64,000 nucleotides of DNA from Aequorivita sp. CIP111184 (GTDB taxonomy: Bacteria > Bacteroidota > Bacteroidia > Flavobacteriales > Flavobacteriaceae): positions 141,268 to 205,267 of the forward strand of contig NZ_UEFQ01000026.1 in NCBI RefSeq assembly GCF_900489465.1, written 5' to 3'. Shown here one piece after another: positions 55,172 to 64,000 of the stretch (position 1 is the first letter of the stretch; each line of letters starts with the position of its first letter). The position numbers and the translations under genes are program-made. Under the pieces are notes generated by a model. It did no database searches. It worked only from the letters and a program-made list of their open reading frames with translations, and was not told where the DNA came from.

Positions 55172-55189
55172 AACAAAATTTTATCTTTG
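55157..55189 (+). promoter_or_regulatory. Promoter of accA
   Basis: TTG (55157-55159) and TATCTTTG (55182-55189) are spaced by 22 nt. The accA ATG lies 33 nt after the -7 element. Confidence 0.65.
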
Positions 55190-55222
55190 TACACCAACCT
55201 TTATAAAACGAAGGAAAAAATT

Positions 55223-56176
55223 ATGGAATATCTTGATTTTGAACTCCCTATAAAAGAATTGCAGGAACAATATGAAAAAGCCTGCCTAATTGGTACTGAA
55301 AGTAATGTTGATGTAACCAATACTTGCAAACAGATTGAAAAAAAACTGAACGACACTAAAAAAGATATATATAAAAATCTTACGCCATGGCAGCGAGTGC
55401 AACTTTCGCGTCATCCAGATCGTCCATATACAATGGATTATATAAAAGCCATTTGTGGAGATTCATTTTTAGAACTCCACGGTGATAGAGGGTTTAAGGA
55501 TGATAAAGCAATGGTTGGTGGCCTCGGAAAAATAGGCGACCAAAGCTATATGTTTGTGGGTCAGCAGAAAGGCTACAATACAAAAACCCGCCAATTCAGA
55601 AATTTTGGAATGGCAAATCCCGAAGGTTACAGAAAGGCATTGCGATTGATGAAATCTGCTGAAAAGTTTAATGTGCCTGTAGTTTGTTTTGTGGACACTC
55701 CCGGAGCATTTCCAGGTTTGGAAGCAGAAGAAAGAGGACAAGGCGAAGCTATTGCCCGAAATATTTTAGAAATGACACGACTAAAGGTGCCCATTATTGT
55801 TATAATAATAGGCGAAGGAGCAAGCGGCGGAGCTCTAGGAATAGGTGTTGGCGATAAAGTCTTGATGCTAGAAAATACTTGGTATTCTGTAATTTCTCCA
55901 GAAAGTTGCTCTTCTATATTATGGAGAAGTTGGGAATTTAAAGAACAAGCAGCCGAAGCTTTAAAACTAACTGCTATAGATATGAAAAAACTAACTCTAA
56001 TTGATGAAATTGTAAAGGAACCTTTAGGGGGGGCTCACAGCAATCGTGAAAAAACTTTTACAACGGTCGCTGGCGCAATAGAAAAGTCATATAAAACTTT
56101 AAAAATGTTATCCCCATCAGATCTTGTCAATAAAAGAATGGATAAATATTTGGCTATGGGCGAGTTCAAAAGTTAG
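55223..56176 (+). CDS. accA: Acetyl-CoA carboxylase carboxyltransferase subunit alpha
   Basis: I start at ATG 55223 (M-E-Y-L-D-F-E-L-P), the family start, which gives 317 residues; the longer frame would begin inside the promoter. The subunit transfers the carboxyl group from biotin to acetyl-CoA in fatty-acid synthesis. Recognisable are [13 protein letters not shown] near residue 57, G-D-R-G-F-K-D-D near 85 and the [11 protein letters not shown] glycine turn. It stands alone with a promoter and a terminator. Confidence 0.97.
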   Translation: MEYLDFELPIKELQEQYEKACLIGTESNVDVTNTCKQIEKKLNDTKKDIYKNLTPWQRVQLSRHPDRPYTMDYIKAICGDSFLELHGDRGFKDDKAMVGGLGKIGDQSYMFVGQQKGYNTKTRQFRNFGMANPEGYRKALRLMKSAEKFNVPVVCFVDTPGAFPGLEAEERGQGEAIARNILEMTRLKVPIIVIIIGEGASGGALGIGVGDKVLMLENTWYSVISPESCSSILWRSWEFKEQAAEALKLTAIDMKKLTLIDEIVKEPLGGAHSNREKTFTTVAGAIEKSYKTLKMLSPSDLVNKRMDKYLAMGEFKS

Positions 56177-56201
56177 AACTAACTATAGCGTATCATACCG
56201 T

Positions 56202-56231
56202 AAATCCGAAGCGAGAGCCTCGGATTTTTTT
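56202..56231 (+). terminator. Terminator of accA
   Basis: AAATCCGA and TCGGATTTTTTT arms flank an AGCGAGAGCC loop, about 26 nt beyond the accA stop. Confidence 0.85.
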
Positions 56232-56344
56232 GCGGGTTATTAACAATATTTTCGAGTTTTCAACAGTTCAATTGTTGATGAACGGTTAATATAGAACAAC
56301 ATAAAACCAATACTTGCTCTTAACATTTTCTTTACATTCGCTTC

Positions 56345-57898
56345 ATGGAAAAAATCAAACCTCAAACCAGTTTTTCAACCCGTACTTCGCAGGTTATATC
56401 GCTTGAAAAAGGCAAAATACCTCCGCAAGCTATTGATTTAGAGGAGGTTGTACTTGGCGCTTTGATGATTGATAAAAAAGGAGTAGATGAAGTAATAGAT
56501 ATCCTACATCCAGAAGTTTTTTATAAACAGGCGCATCAACATATTTTTGAAGCCATCCACGATCTATTCGAAGATAGCCAACCTGTGGACTTATTAACCG
56601 TTTCAACACAACTTAAGAGACAAGGGAAAATTGATTTAGTTGGAGGTGAATTTTATTTAATTCAATTAACCCAAAAAGTATCTTCATCGGCACATATTGA
56701 ATTTCACGCGCGCATCATTCTTCAAAAATATATTCAAAGAAGTTTGATAAAAATTTCAAACGAAATAATTGAAGATTCCTATAATGAAAGCACGGACGTT
56801 TTTGATCTTTTAGATACTGCAGAAGCAAAATTATATGAAGTAACACAAGGAAACATAAAACGGTCTTCAGAAACTGCCCAGAATCTTGTAATTCAAGCAA
56901 AGAAAAGAATTGAAGAAATAGCGAATAAGGAAGGACTTTCAGGAGTTCCGTCTGGATTTACCAAACTGGATAATCTTACTTCTGGCTGGCAACCTAGTGA
57001 TTTAATTATCATTGCAGCGCGTCCTGGTATGGGTAAAACAGCATTAACGTTGTCCATGGCTAGAAATATGGCTGTTGAGCACAATATTCCTGTAGCTTTT
57101 TTCTCTTTGGAAATGTCTTCGGTGCAACTTATAACACGTTTAATATCCTCAGAAACTCAGTTGAGTTCAGAAAAATTGCGTACTGGAAATCTCGAAAAGC
57201 ACGAGTGGGAGCAGTTAAATGTAAAAGTAAAAGGTCTTGAAAAAGCACCACTTTTTATTGATGATACACCTTCACTTTCTATTTTTGATTTGCGGGCAAA
57301 GGCAAGAAGACTTTCTTCACAACATGGCATTAAGCTAATAATTGTAGATTACTTGCAATTAATGACTGCTGGAGGAAGCCAAAAAGGAGGCAACAGGGAA
57401 CAAGAGATTTCTACTATTTCCCGAAACTTAAAAGCATTGGCGAAGGAATTAAGTATTCCTGTAATTGCACTTTCACAGTTATCTCGTGCCGTTGAGACAC
57501 GTGGCGGCAGTAAAAGACCATTACTGTCAGATCTTCGTGAGTCTGGAGCAATTGAACAGGATGCAGATATCGTGTCCTTTATTTATCGTCCAGAGTATTA
57601 TAAAATTGATGAATGGGATGATGAGGAACACACTCCAACGGCAGGCCAGGCTGAACTTATAATTGCCAAGCACCGTAACGGTGGCTTAGATGAAATACGT
57701 CTCAAATTCGTTGGTAATTTAGGTAAATTTGATAATCTTGAAACTTTTGACATTCCCACTGAAATTCATTCTAGAATGAACGATGCTGCTAATGATGATA
57801 CTTTTAAGACCAAAAATTTACCATCAGCAAATGAAGCTTTTGGAAGTTCCATGAATGATGATTTTTCTGCAGATGATGATAATGATGTTCCCTTTTAA
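56345..57898 (+). CDS. dnaB: Replicative DNA helicase
   Basis: The 517-residue hexameric helicase unwinds the replication fork. The N-terminal DnaB domain (about 28-130) begins with P-P-Q-A-I-D-L-E-E-V-V-L-G. The RecA-like domain follows with Walker A A-R-P-G-M-G-K-T (about 229-236), Walker B L-I-I-V-D-Y-L-Q-L and S-Q-L-S-R. The C-terminus is acidic (D-D-D-N-D-V-P-F). No intein is present. ATG 56345 is 4 nt after a TACATTCG element, so the leader may be very short. Confidence 0.97.
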   Translation: MEKIKPQTSFSTRTSQVISLEKGKIPPQAIDLEEVVLGALMIDKKGVDEVIDILHPEVFYKQAHQHIFEAIHDLFEDSQPVDLLTVSTQLKRQGKIDLVGGEFYLIQLTQKVSSSAHIEFHARIILQKYIQRSLIKISNEIIEDSYNESTDVFDLLDTAEAKLYEVTQGNIKRSSETAQNLVIQAKKRIEEIANKEGLSGVPSGFTKLDNLTSGWQPSDLIIIAARPGMGKTALTLSMARNMAVEHNIPVAFFSLEMSSVQLITRLISSETQLSSEKLRTGNLEKHEWEQLNVKVKGLEKAPLFIDDTPSLSIFDLRAKARRLSSQHGIKLIIVDYLQLMTAGGSQKGGNREQEISTISRNLKALAKELSIPVIALSQLSRAVETRGGSKRPLLSDLRESGAIEQDADIVSFIYRPEYYKIDEWDDEEHTPTAGQAELIIAKHRNGGLDEIRLKFVGNLGKFDNLETFDIPTEIHSRMNDAANDDTFKTKNLPSANEAFGSSMNDDFSADDDNDVPF

Positions 57899-57993
57899 TT
57901 AATATTTCATGTTGAACACTGTGTAAAGGTCTTTGTTTCCAACTATATTTTTTCATATCTAAAACATGGCTTAAAAATTGTCGTTATATTCGC

Positions 57994-59256
57994 ATGATGA
58001 CACGTTTTATTCTAATCATATTTTTACTCCTTTTTTCAATAAAAGCTTCAGCTTCGTATATTCTAATTCCAATGGATGCCGATAGCCAGAAAGAACATTT
58101 AAAAGCTTACGGAATTACCTATTGGATTTTGGAAAAGCAACAAAAAGTGAAATGGTTGCTTAACTATCGCGGTGGTTCTTTCTTAATGCCCGATTCTCCC
58201 GAAATTCAAAAGGAATGCCAGATTCGTGGAGTTTCCTTTGAAGTGATTTCCGATAGTAAAACCGAACAAATACTTACCGATATAAGCAGTCCCTCCAAAA
58301 ATATGGACGCGGTGGTTCTTGAAAAAGCGCCCAAAATTGCAGTCTATTCCCCAAAAGGAAACCTTCCGTGGGATGATGCCGTGACTATGGTTTTGACGTA
58401 TGCCGAAATTCCATACACCGTAATTTATGACGAAGAAGTTTTAGGAGATCAGTTGATTCTTTACGACTGGCTGCATTTGCACCACGAAGATTTTACCGGA
58501 CAATACGGAAAATTCTACCGTGCCTATCGTTCCGCACCTTGGTATATTGAAGAGAAGAATAAAGCTGAAGCACTTGCAACAAAACTTGGTTATAATAAGG
58601 TTTCCGAAGAAAAACTAGACGTTGCAAAAAAAATCCGCGATTATGTAATTGGTGGAGGGTTTATGTTTGCAATGTGCAGCGCAACTGATAGTTTTGACAT
58701 TGCCCTTTCTGCAGAAGGTGTCGATATTTGTGAACCTATGTTTGATGGTGATCCGAGTGAACCAGGATACCAAAGTAAAATTAATTATAACCAAACCTTT
58801 GCTTTTAAAGACTATATTTTGGAGCGAAGCCCAATGGTTTATGAGTTTTCAAGTATTGATATGACCGAAAAACGCCGAATTTCAAAGGAAAGCGACTACT
58901 TTACACTAATGGATTATTCAGCAAAATGGGATCCGATTCCGACAATGCTTTGCCAAAATCATACTTCTTTGGTAAAGGGATTTATGGGACAGACCACTTC
59001 TTTTGACCCAGATGAAATTAAAAGCAATGTTTTGGTAATGGGAGAGAATAAGAGTAACGGTGAGGCACGTTACATTCACGGAATAAAAGGGAAGGGTTTC
59101 TTTACTTTTTACGGTGGCCACGACCCAGAAGATTATCAACATAGAGTAGGGGATGCCAAAACTGAATTGGCGTTACATCCCAATTCTCCAGGTTATAGAC
59201 TTATTTTAAATAACGTTTTATTCCCTGCTGCAAAAAAGAAAAAGCAAAAAACTTAA
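57994..59256 (+). CDS. Secreted ThuA/GATase-like protein (often labelled 'asparagine synthetase B')
   Basis: The 420-residue protein has a signal peptide (about 1-20). The middle has a class I glutamine-amidotransferase-like segment with G-G-G-F-M-F-A-M-C-S-A-T-D-S-F (C228 as a candidate nucleophile) and H-L-H-H-E-D-F (161-167). I recall such proteins being annotated as asparagine synthetase B in Bacteroidota, but the synthetase's N-terminal cysteine and ATP domain are absent. The real role is unknown. A closing G-G-H-D-P-E-D segment may complete the active site. It overlaps convergently with the OmpA gene. Confidence 0.8.
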   Translation: MMTRFILIIFLLLFSIKASASYILIPMDADSQKEHLKAYGITYWILEKQQKVKWLLNYRGGSFLMPDSPEIQKECQIRGVSFEVISDSKTEQILTDISSPSKNMDAVVLEKAPKIAVYSPKGNLPWDDAVTMVLTYAEIPYTVIYDEEVLGDQLILYDWLHLHHEDFTGQYGKFYRAYRSAPWYIEEKNKAEALATKLGYNKVSEEKLDVAKKIRDYVIGGGFMFAMCSATDSFDIALSAEGVDICEPMFDGDPSEPGYQSKINYNQTFAFKDYILERSPMVYEFSSIDMTEKRRISKESDYFTLMDYSAKWDPIPTMLCQNHTSLVKGFMGQTTSFDPDEIKSNVLVMGENKSNGEARYIHGIKGKGFFTFYGGHDPEDYQHRVGDAKTELALHPNSPGYRLILNNVLFPAAKKKKQKT

Positions 59257-60200
59257 TGTTGTTCTATGCTTTCATAGTAATCCTTTGGTGGTAAAACGGT
59301 AATTTCCACCCTTCTGTTTTTTTGTTTGTTTTCTTCAGTATCATTTGGAACACGTGGTTTACTTTCACCGAAAGGTTTTATTTCGAATTCATACAATGGA
59401 TTTTCACCAAAAAATTCAATCAATCTATTCTTTACTGAAATACATCTATTTTCAGACAGTATCATATTAGAAGTATCATCTCCGTCACTATCGGTATGGC
59501 CTTGAATCAATATTGTTGCTTTGTCAATTTTTTGGATGAATGTTGTGAGGGAATCAATACTCTTTTTAGCTGTTTCCTTTAAATTGTATTTTGCTGCATC
59601 AAATAAAACGTCAGCATCAATAGTTAGTTTTATTACGCTGTTTATAGCTCCGATTGCGTCAATATCCGCACCAGCGCTTTTACTTTTACAGAGATCTTTT
59701 AAATCTGTAATACGCAGAAAATAGAAAACAGTTTCTTCATCAATTCCTGCCTTACTTAAATCTATTGAAGACTTTCCACCTGCAATTTTCCCTGCATATA
59801 CCCAATCTGTACCATTTTGTGAAATCTCTACTTTAGCCGGTTCTTGAGATGGTCCAACTTCAAAAAGGTAAAGATCATCGCCGGGCAGGTTCATAAAACC
59901 ATTGTCAGTAAATTCAACAGTCAAACTTCCACCGCAGCCTAGGGAAATGAAGTTTGGGGTTTGATAATTTTTATAGTTTGGTTCGTGTAGGCATTGCGTA
60001 CTGTCTCTATATTTTTGAATGGGAGCTGGCAACCCAACTTTGTATTCTAGAAGTTTATCGGCAAATGAAATCTTTCCTAAGGGAAGATAAATAGATTCAT
60101 ATCTATCAATTCTATATCGTTTTCCAGTTCCTTTTTGCGCGAGAAGAGCCCCTTCCGAAATAAAAAGGATTATAAAAAGAAGAATTACGGAACGAAGCAT
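59253..60200 (-). CDS. OmpA family protein with N-terminal beta domain
   Basis: This 315-residue protein has a signal peptide (about 1-21). A beta-rich N-terminal domain (about 30-190) includes G-N-T-type sugar-binding-like segments. The C-terminal OmpA domain (about 205-310) has L-I-Q-G-H-T-D-S-D-G and N-R-R-V-E-I, which binds peptidoglycan non-covalently. It ties the outer membrane or a surface complex to the cell wall. It is convergent with the ThuA-like gene, and its start lies near the rplT terminator. Confidence 0.9.
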   Translation of the reverse strand: MLRSVILLFIILFISEGALLAQKGTGKRYRIDRYESIYLPLGKISFADKLLEYKVGLPAPIQKYRDSTQCLHEPNYKNYQTPNFISLGCGGSLTVEFTDNGFMNLPGDDLYLFEVGPSQEPAKVEISQNGTDWVYAGKIAGGKSSIDLSKAGIDEETVFYFLRITDLKDLCKSKSAGADIDAIGAINSVIKLTIDADVLFDAAKYNLKETAKKSIDSLTTFIQKIDKATILIQGHTDSDGDDTSNMILSENRCISVKNRLIEFFGENPLYEFEIKPFGESKPRVPNDTEENKQKNRRVEITVLPPKDYYESIEQH

Positions 60201-60252
60201 TTGTCTGTTTTTAACGAAGATACAGAAACTTCTTTAGTTGAAAATTTCGCAT

Positions 60253-60285
60253 AAAAAAAACCGCTTCATAGCTGAAGCGGTTTTT
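60253..60285 (-). terminator. Terminator of the thrS-infC-rpmI-rplT operon
   Basis: AAACCGCTTCA and TGAAGCGGTTT arms flank a four-base loop, with a long T run on the minus-strand side (A run at 60253-60260 on plus), 28 nt beyond the rplT stop. Confidence 0.92.
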
Positions 60286-60312
60286 AGGCGAAATAATTAG
60301 TTTATAAATGTC

Positions 60313-60657
60313 TTATTTTACTTTGTTTATTATTGCGGCAAAAGCCTCTGGGTGGTTCATCGCCAAATCTGCCAAAACCTTACGGTTAAGTTCGATTCCA
60401 CTATTTTTTAAACTTCCCATAAATTGCGAATAAGACATTCCATGCTGTCTTGCACCCGCGTTGATACGGGTAATCCATAAGGATCTGAAATTTCTCTTTT
60501 TGGTACGACGGTCACGGTATGAATAAAGCATTGCTTTATCCACGGCATTTTTAGCAACTGTCCATACGTTTTTACGTCTTCCAAAGTAACCTTTGGCTTG
60601 TTTAAGAACCTTTTTTCTGCGGGCTCTCTTCGCAACTGAATTTACTGATCTTGGCAT
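60313..60657 (-). CDS. rplT: 50S ribosomal protein L20
   Basis: The 114-residue basic protein matches L20 throughout ([30 protein letters not shown]). L20 is essential for early 50S assembly and in many bacteria represses its own operon. It is the last gene of the operon, after rpmI with a 97-nt gap that holds no obvious strong structure. Confidence 0.97.
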   Translation of the reverse strand: MPRSVNSVAKRARRKKVLKQAKGYFGRRKNVWTVAKNAVDKAMLYSYRDRRTKKRNFRSLWITRINAGARQHGMSYSQFMGSLKNSGIELNRKVLADLAMNHPEAFAAIINKVK

Positions 60658-60754
60658 AATTTTGTTTTTTTTGTAGCAGGCGATTCATATTACTGAATAC
60701 TTTTATTGCACTACTCCAGGGTTTAAATAAATTGTTTTAACCGGTTAAGCGGTA

Positions 60755-60952
60755 TTACTTCAATCGAAGCATTTGCTTAACATTGCTTTCGTCGGCCTTG
60801 TCTACCAACCCATCATGGGTCAGTGCAAGTTTGCGTTTTTTGCTCTTCTTTGTTAAGATGTGGCTTTTAAACGCATGCTTTCTTTTAATTTTACCTGTAC
60901 CTGTAAGCTTAAAACGCTTTTTAGCACTGGATTTTGTTTTTTGTTTCGGCAT
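60755..60952 (-). CDS. rpmI: 50S ribosomal protein L35
   Basis: This 65-residue, lysine-rich protein has the L35 start [14 protein letters not shown] and ends M-L-R-L-K. It lies between infC (65-nt gap) and rplT in the standard order. Confidence 0.97.
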   Translation of the reverse strand: MPKQKTKSSAKKRFKLTGTGKIKRKHAFKSHILTKKSKKRKLALTHDGLVDKADESNVKQMLRLK

Positions 60953-61017
60953 GTTTCCTGCTTTTTATTTATTATTTCGCTTTATTGTAAACTTCGGTTT
61001 TTATAAAAACTGAAGTA

Positions 61018-61572
61018 TCATTTCTTTTTAGGGGCAATGAACATAATCATTCGCTTGCCTTCTAGTTTTGGCATTTGCTCTACTTTTCCGAATTCTTCAA
61101 GATCTCGGGCAAGACGCAAAAGCAAAATTTCACCTTGGTCTTTGTAAATGATAGAACGTCCTTTAAAGAAAACATACGCTTTCAATTTTGAACCTTCTTG
61201 CAAAAACTTTTCGCCGTGTTTCTTTTTAAAATCATAATCGTGATCATCCGTATTTGGGCCAAACCTGATTTCCTTAATGGTAACCTTGGTTGCTTTTGCC
61301 TTTAGGACTTTTTCACGTTTTTTCTGTTCGTAAACAAACTTTTTATAGTCTATTACTTTACAAACTGGAGGGTTTGCATTTGGTGAAATTTCAACGAGAT
61401 CTAGTTCTTGCTCTTCGGCAAATTCACGCGCTTTTTTTAAAGGATAAACTCCTATTTCAACATTTTCTCCTACAAGACGTACTTCTTCCGCACGAATCTT
61501 TCCATTGATTCTGTGTTGATCTTCCTTAATTACCCTTGCAGGGCCTCTACTTCTTTTTCTTCGTATTGCTAT
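61018..61572 (-). CDS. infC: Translation initiation factor IF-3 with a non-ATG (ATA) start
   Basis: The protein aligns with IF-3 from its first residues ([10 protein letters not shown]) to M-F-I-A-P-K-K-K. An in-frame TAA lies two codons before the ATA at 61572-61570, and no ATG, GTG or TTG begins the conserved N-terminus. So I infer initiation at ATA, giving 184 residues; a second ATA two codons on is the alternative. IF-3 edits start-codon choice, and in E. coli infC uses AUU for self-repression; AUA fits that logic. Between thrS and rpmI in the usual order. Later ATG codons would cut off the N-domain. Confidence 0.88.
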   Translation of the reverse strand: MAIRRKRSRGPARVIKEDQHRINGKIRAEEVRLVGENVEIGVYPLKKAREFAEEQELDLVEISPNANPPVCKVIDYKKFVYEQKKREKVLKAKATKVTIKEIRFGPNTDDHDYDFKKKHGEKFLQEGSKLKAYVFFKGRSIIYKDQGEILLLRLARDLEEFGKVEQMPKLEGKRMIMFIAPKKK

Positions 61573-61588
61573 GGCTTACTAATTTTAG

Positions 61589-63535
61589 TTAAACATTAAA
61601 TTCTTTTAATTCGTCTTTTACAGCTTGTTGAATCAATTCTGAAAAGGATTCTGGTGTCATTGTACCCAAATCACCTTCACCGTGTTTACGTACAGAAATC
61701 GTTCCATCTTTTTCTTCTTGCTCCCCAACAATCAGCATATACGGGATTTTGTTCATTTCAGCCTCCCTAATTTTCTTGCCAATTGTTTCGTTTCTATTGT
61801 CAACAAGGGCGCGAATTTCGTCATTTTCAAGCAAATTTAAAACTTTTTGGGAGTATTTTTCATATTTTTCACTTAATGATAAAATACTCACCTGTTCGGG
61901 CATCAACCAAAGTGGAAAGTTTCCTCCGGTGTGTTCCAAAAGAATTGCTATAAAGCGTTCCATACTTCCAAAAGGTGCACGGTGAATCATTACTGGGCGA
62001 TGCATCTCGTTGTCGCTACCTTTGTATTCCAATTCAAATCGTTCTGGAAGGTTGTAATCCACTTGAATTGTTCCTAATTGCCAGCTTCTTCCTAAGGCAT
62101 CTTTTACCATAAAGTCTAATTTCGGGCCGTAAAAAGCAGCTTCGCCATATTCAATTTTATAATCAAGTGCTTTTGATTCTGCGGCGCTTATAATTGCTTT
62201 TTCAGCTTTCTCCCAGTTTTCAAGACTTCCTATATACTTTTCCGGTTTTTCTGGATCGCGTAAAGAAACTTGCGTATAAAAATTTTCGAAACCTAAAGAG
62301 CCGAAAACATACAAAACCAAATCAATCACTTTTTTGAACTCGTCATCCAATTGGTCGGGAGTACAGAAAATATGTGCGTCATCTTGAGTAAAACCGCGAA
62401 CACGAGTCAATCCATGAAGCTCACCGCTTTGTTCATAGCGATAAACGGTTCCGAATTCTGCAAAACGTTTCGGTAAATCTTTATATGACCATGGTTTACT
62501 ATTGTATATTTCGCAGTGGTGTGGACAATTCATAGGTTTCAATAGAAACTCTTCGCCTTCGTTTGGAGTTTTTATAGACTGAAAACTGTCTGCTCCATAT
62601 TTTGCGTAATGTCCAGAAGTAACATACAGTTCCTTTTGACCAATATGAGGCGTAATAACCATTTCGTATCCAGCTTTTTTCTGGGCTTTTTTTAGAAAAT
62701 TTTCAAGTCTTTCTCTTAGAGCGGCTCCTTTTGGTAGCCAAAGGGGGAGACCTTGTCCAACTTTTTGTGAGAAAGTGAAAAGCTCCAGTTCCTTCCCGAG
62801 CTTTCTATGGTCACGTTGTTTGGCTTGTTCTAATAATTCCAGATACTCAGTTAAGTTTTTTTGCTTCGGAAAACTGATTCCGTATATACGTGTAAGTTGT
62901 TTGTTCTTTTCATCACCTCTCCAATAAGCTCCGGCAATGCTCATTAATTTAATAGCTTTTACAATTCCGGTATTGGGAATATGTCCGCCTCGGCATAGAT
63001 CTGTAAATGTATCGTGGTCGCAGAAAGTAATTGTTCCGTCTTCTAAATTCTCAATCAGTTCAACTTTATATTCATTGCCTTGTTTTTTGTAATACTCCAA
63101 AGCATCTGCTTTTGAAGATTCACGGATGGAAAACTCAAACTTTCCGCGAGCAATTTGCACCATCTTATCTTCGATCTCTTTTAAGTCTTTTTCTGAAATG
63201 GTTTTGTCGCCAAAATCAACATCGTAATAAAAACCATTTTCGATTGCTGGGCCTATAGTCAATTTGACTCCAGGGTACAATTGTTCCAAAGCTTGAGCAA
63301 GAATATGTGCAGAAGAATGCCAGAAAGCTTTTTTCCCCTCATCATTATTCCACGTATATAATACAAGGCTTCCATCTTCCGTTAAAGGTGTGGTTGTTTC
63401 AACATTTACATTATTAAAGGATGCCGAAATAACATTGCGTGCGAATCCCTCACTAATACTTTTGGCTACATCCATAGGTGTAACTCCTGCATCAAAATGC
63501 TTTACACTTCCGTCTGGTAGGGTAATGGCTATCAT
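61589..63535 (-). CDS. thrS: Threonyl-tRNA synthetase
   Basis: I start at ATG 63535 ([10 protein letters not shown]), giving 648 residues; an upstream in-frame ATG at 63559 would lie inside the -7 element. The TGS domain (about 1-62) is followed by the editing domain with H-S-S-A-H. The class II core has M-N-C-P-H-H-C (zinc cysteine), R-Y-E-Q-S-G-E motif 2 and the anticodon domain at the end. It charges tRNA-Thr. First gene of the minus-strand operon, with a textbook promoter. Confidence 0.97.
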   Translation of the reverse strand: MIAITLPDGSVKHFDAGVTPMDVAKSISEGFARNVISASFNNVNVETTTPLTEDGSLVLYTWNNDEGKKAFWHSSAHILAQALEQLYPGVKLTIGPAIENGFYYDVDFGDKTISEKDLKEIEDKMVQIARGKFEFSIRESSKADALEYYKKQGNEYKVELIENLEDGTITFCDHDTFTDLCRGGHIPNTGIVKAIKLMSIAGAYWRGDEKNKQLTRIYGISFPKQKNLTEYLELLEQAKQRDHRKLGKELELFTFSQKVGQGLPLWLPKGAALRERLENFLKKAQKKAGYEMVITPHIGQKELYVTSGHYAKYGADSFQSIKTPNEGEEFLLKPMNCPHHCEIYNSKPWSYKDLPKRFAEFGTVYRYEQSGELHGLTRVRGFTQDDAHIFCTPDQLDDEFKKVIDLVLYVFGSLGFENFYTQVSLRDPEKPEKYIGSLENWEKAEKAIISAAESKALDYKIEYGEAAFYGPKLDFMVKDALGRSWQLGTIQVDYNLPERFELEYKGSDNEMHRPVMIHRAPFGSMERFIAILLEHTGGNFPLWLMPEQVSILSLSEKYEKYSQKVLNLLENDEIRALVDNRNETIGKKIREAEMNKIPYMLIVGEQEEKDGTISVRKHGEGDLGTMTPESFSELIQQAVKDELKEFNV

Positions 63536-63556
63536 ATACTGAAAAATTTTAGGGTG

Positions 63557-63587
63557 CAAAGATACTATTAGTTTCGACGGTTTGCAA
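63557..63587 (-). promoter_or_regulatory. Promoter of the thrS operon
   Basis: TTG (63587-63585, minus strand) and TATCTTTG (63564-63557) are spaced by exactly 20 nt, 21 nt before the chosen thrS start. Confidence 0.75.
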
Positions 63588-63826
63588 TATTGACTTTATG
63601 GTATTCTTATTTCTTTTAGTAATATGATAAAGAAGTATTTTAAAGTTTATTTGTAGTAAGGGCTAGGGTTTCAACTGATATTTTCCAATGGTTTCAACTA
63701 TCTTTTTAGAAATAGCATATATATTAAGGTATAAAAAGTTCTAAATTTATTTTTTAGCTAAGTCATAGCTTTTCAAATGCTTAGTTAATTGCCAAAAAAA
63801 TAATTCAAAATAAACGCCAATTAAGT
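63588..63826. other. AT-rich intergenic stretch with a short direct repeat
   Basis: No gene is visible between the thrS promoter and the rightward tandem promoters. GGTTTCAACT occurs twice (63667-63676 and 63690-63699), 23 bp apart, which could be paired operator sites or chance. Confidence 0.4.
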
Positions 63827-63856
63827 TTGTGGGATTGAAAAAGCGATCTATATTTG
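63827..63856 (+). promoter_or_regulatory. Tandem promoter P1 at the right edge
   Basis: TTG (63827-63829) and TATATTTG (63849-63856) are spaced by 19 nt. The following bases, GCACCCGCT, recur exactly after the second promoter. Confidence 0.75.
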
Positions 63857-63942
63857 CACCCGCTAAAAAGAACAACTAGAGGTGTTCGGAAAAGCAAAAA
63901 ACAACGGTCTTAAATTTTTTTTGAAATATTTTTTAAAAAGTA

Positions 63943-63972
63943 TTGCAGGATTAAAAAAGAGTTGTACATTTG
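63943..63972 (+). promoter_or_regulatory. Tandem promoter P2 at the right edge
   Basis: TTG (63943-63945) and TACATTTG (63965-63972) are spaced by 19 nt and followed by GCACCCGCT. CGGTCT also recurs downstream of both promoters. The gene they drive lies beyond the window. Confidence 0.75.
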
Positions 63973-64000
63973 CACCCGCTTAGAGATATAGGCACGGTCT

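Noticed and set aside
61290..61508. 72-codon plus-strand frame
   Set aside because: Antisense shadow of infC, whose true frame has a non-standard start.

Overview
The window reads as chromosome of a marine-type flavobacterium (Bacteroidota, Flavobacteriia). The evidence is strong AT richness, promoters of the form TTG-N19..22-TAnnTTTG without clear Shine-Dalgarno sites, and family-typical genes: DUF3276 PUR protein, long NusB, leucine dehydrogenase, split transketolase, lipoproteins, SurA/PpiC trio and flavobacterial integrase. The genus is not proven; Aequorivita or a relative is a guess.

Layout. 1-8.9 kb: transport and envelope genes (DUF2391 membrane protein cut by the window edge, DUF6265 lipoprotein, SulP transporter, MscS channel, CrtI/RetSat-like oxidoreductase, PUR protein, ABC exporter). 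9-18.1 kb: leucine dehydrogenase, nusB, DUF1573, yajC, pepT, then a rightward run pyrD, LysE exporter, HMG-CoA lyase, 5'-nucleotidase, haem-binding protein. 18.1-24.4 kb: a rightward locus DUF4856 lipoprotein, imelysin-like lipoprotein, HTTM membrane protein and TonB-dependent receptor, probably for iron or another scarce nutrient. 24.5-33.9 kb: guaB, two related orphan genes, OmpH, a decayed DinB gene, three PPIase genes and MoxR. 34-37.6 kb: aconitase behind a clear dyad, TlpA-like thioredoxin, SET methyltransferase. 37.7-42.2 kb: carotenoid genes crtI-crtB-crtZ-lycopene cyclase, with a CarH-type B12-binding MerR regulator upstream.

42.5-47.3 kb is the accessory part. A 4.8-kb element sits in the 3' half of tRNA-Lys(UUU). 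An intact tRNA lies at one end, a decayed 49-nt copy of its 3' half at the other, and a tyrosine integrase next to the intact tRNA. The integrase has lost its catalytic C-terminus, so the element looks stranded. Its cargo is a TPR sensor kinase, a LuxR-type response regulator and a secreted protein made almost wholly of six 19-residue repeats that I cannot assign to a described family.

47.5-64 kb is housekeeping: aroK, a phosphoribosyltransferase, an S4 RNA-binding protein, an FKBP-like lipoprotein with calcium repeats, split transketolase, tgt, LptF/G permease, EamA transporter, accA, dnaB, a ThuA/GATase-like secreted protein, OmpA, then thrS-infC-rpmI-rplT on the minus strand. infC starts with a non-ATG codon, probably ATA. 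The window ends just inside a transcription unit with two near-identical strong promoters, plausibly an rRNA operon. All calls come from reading the sequence; no database search was run.
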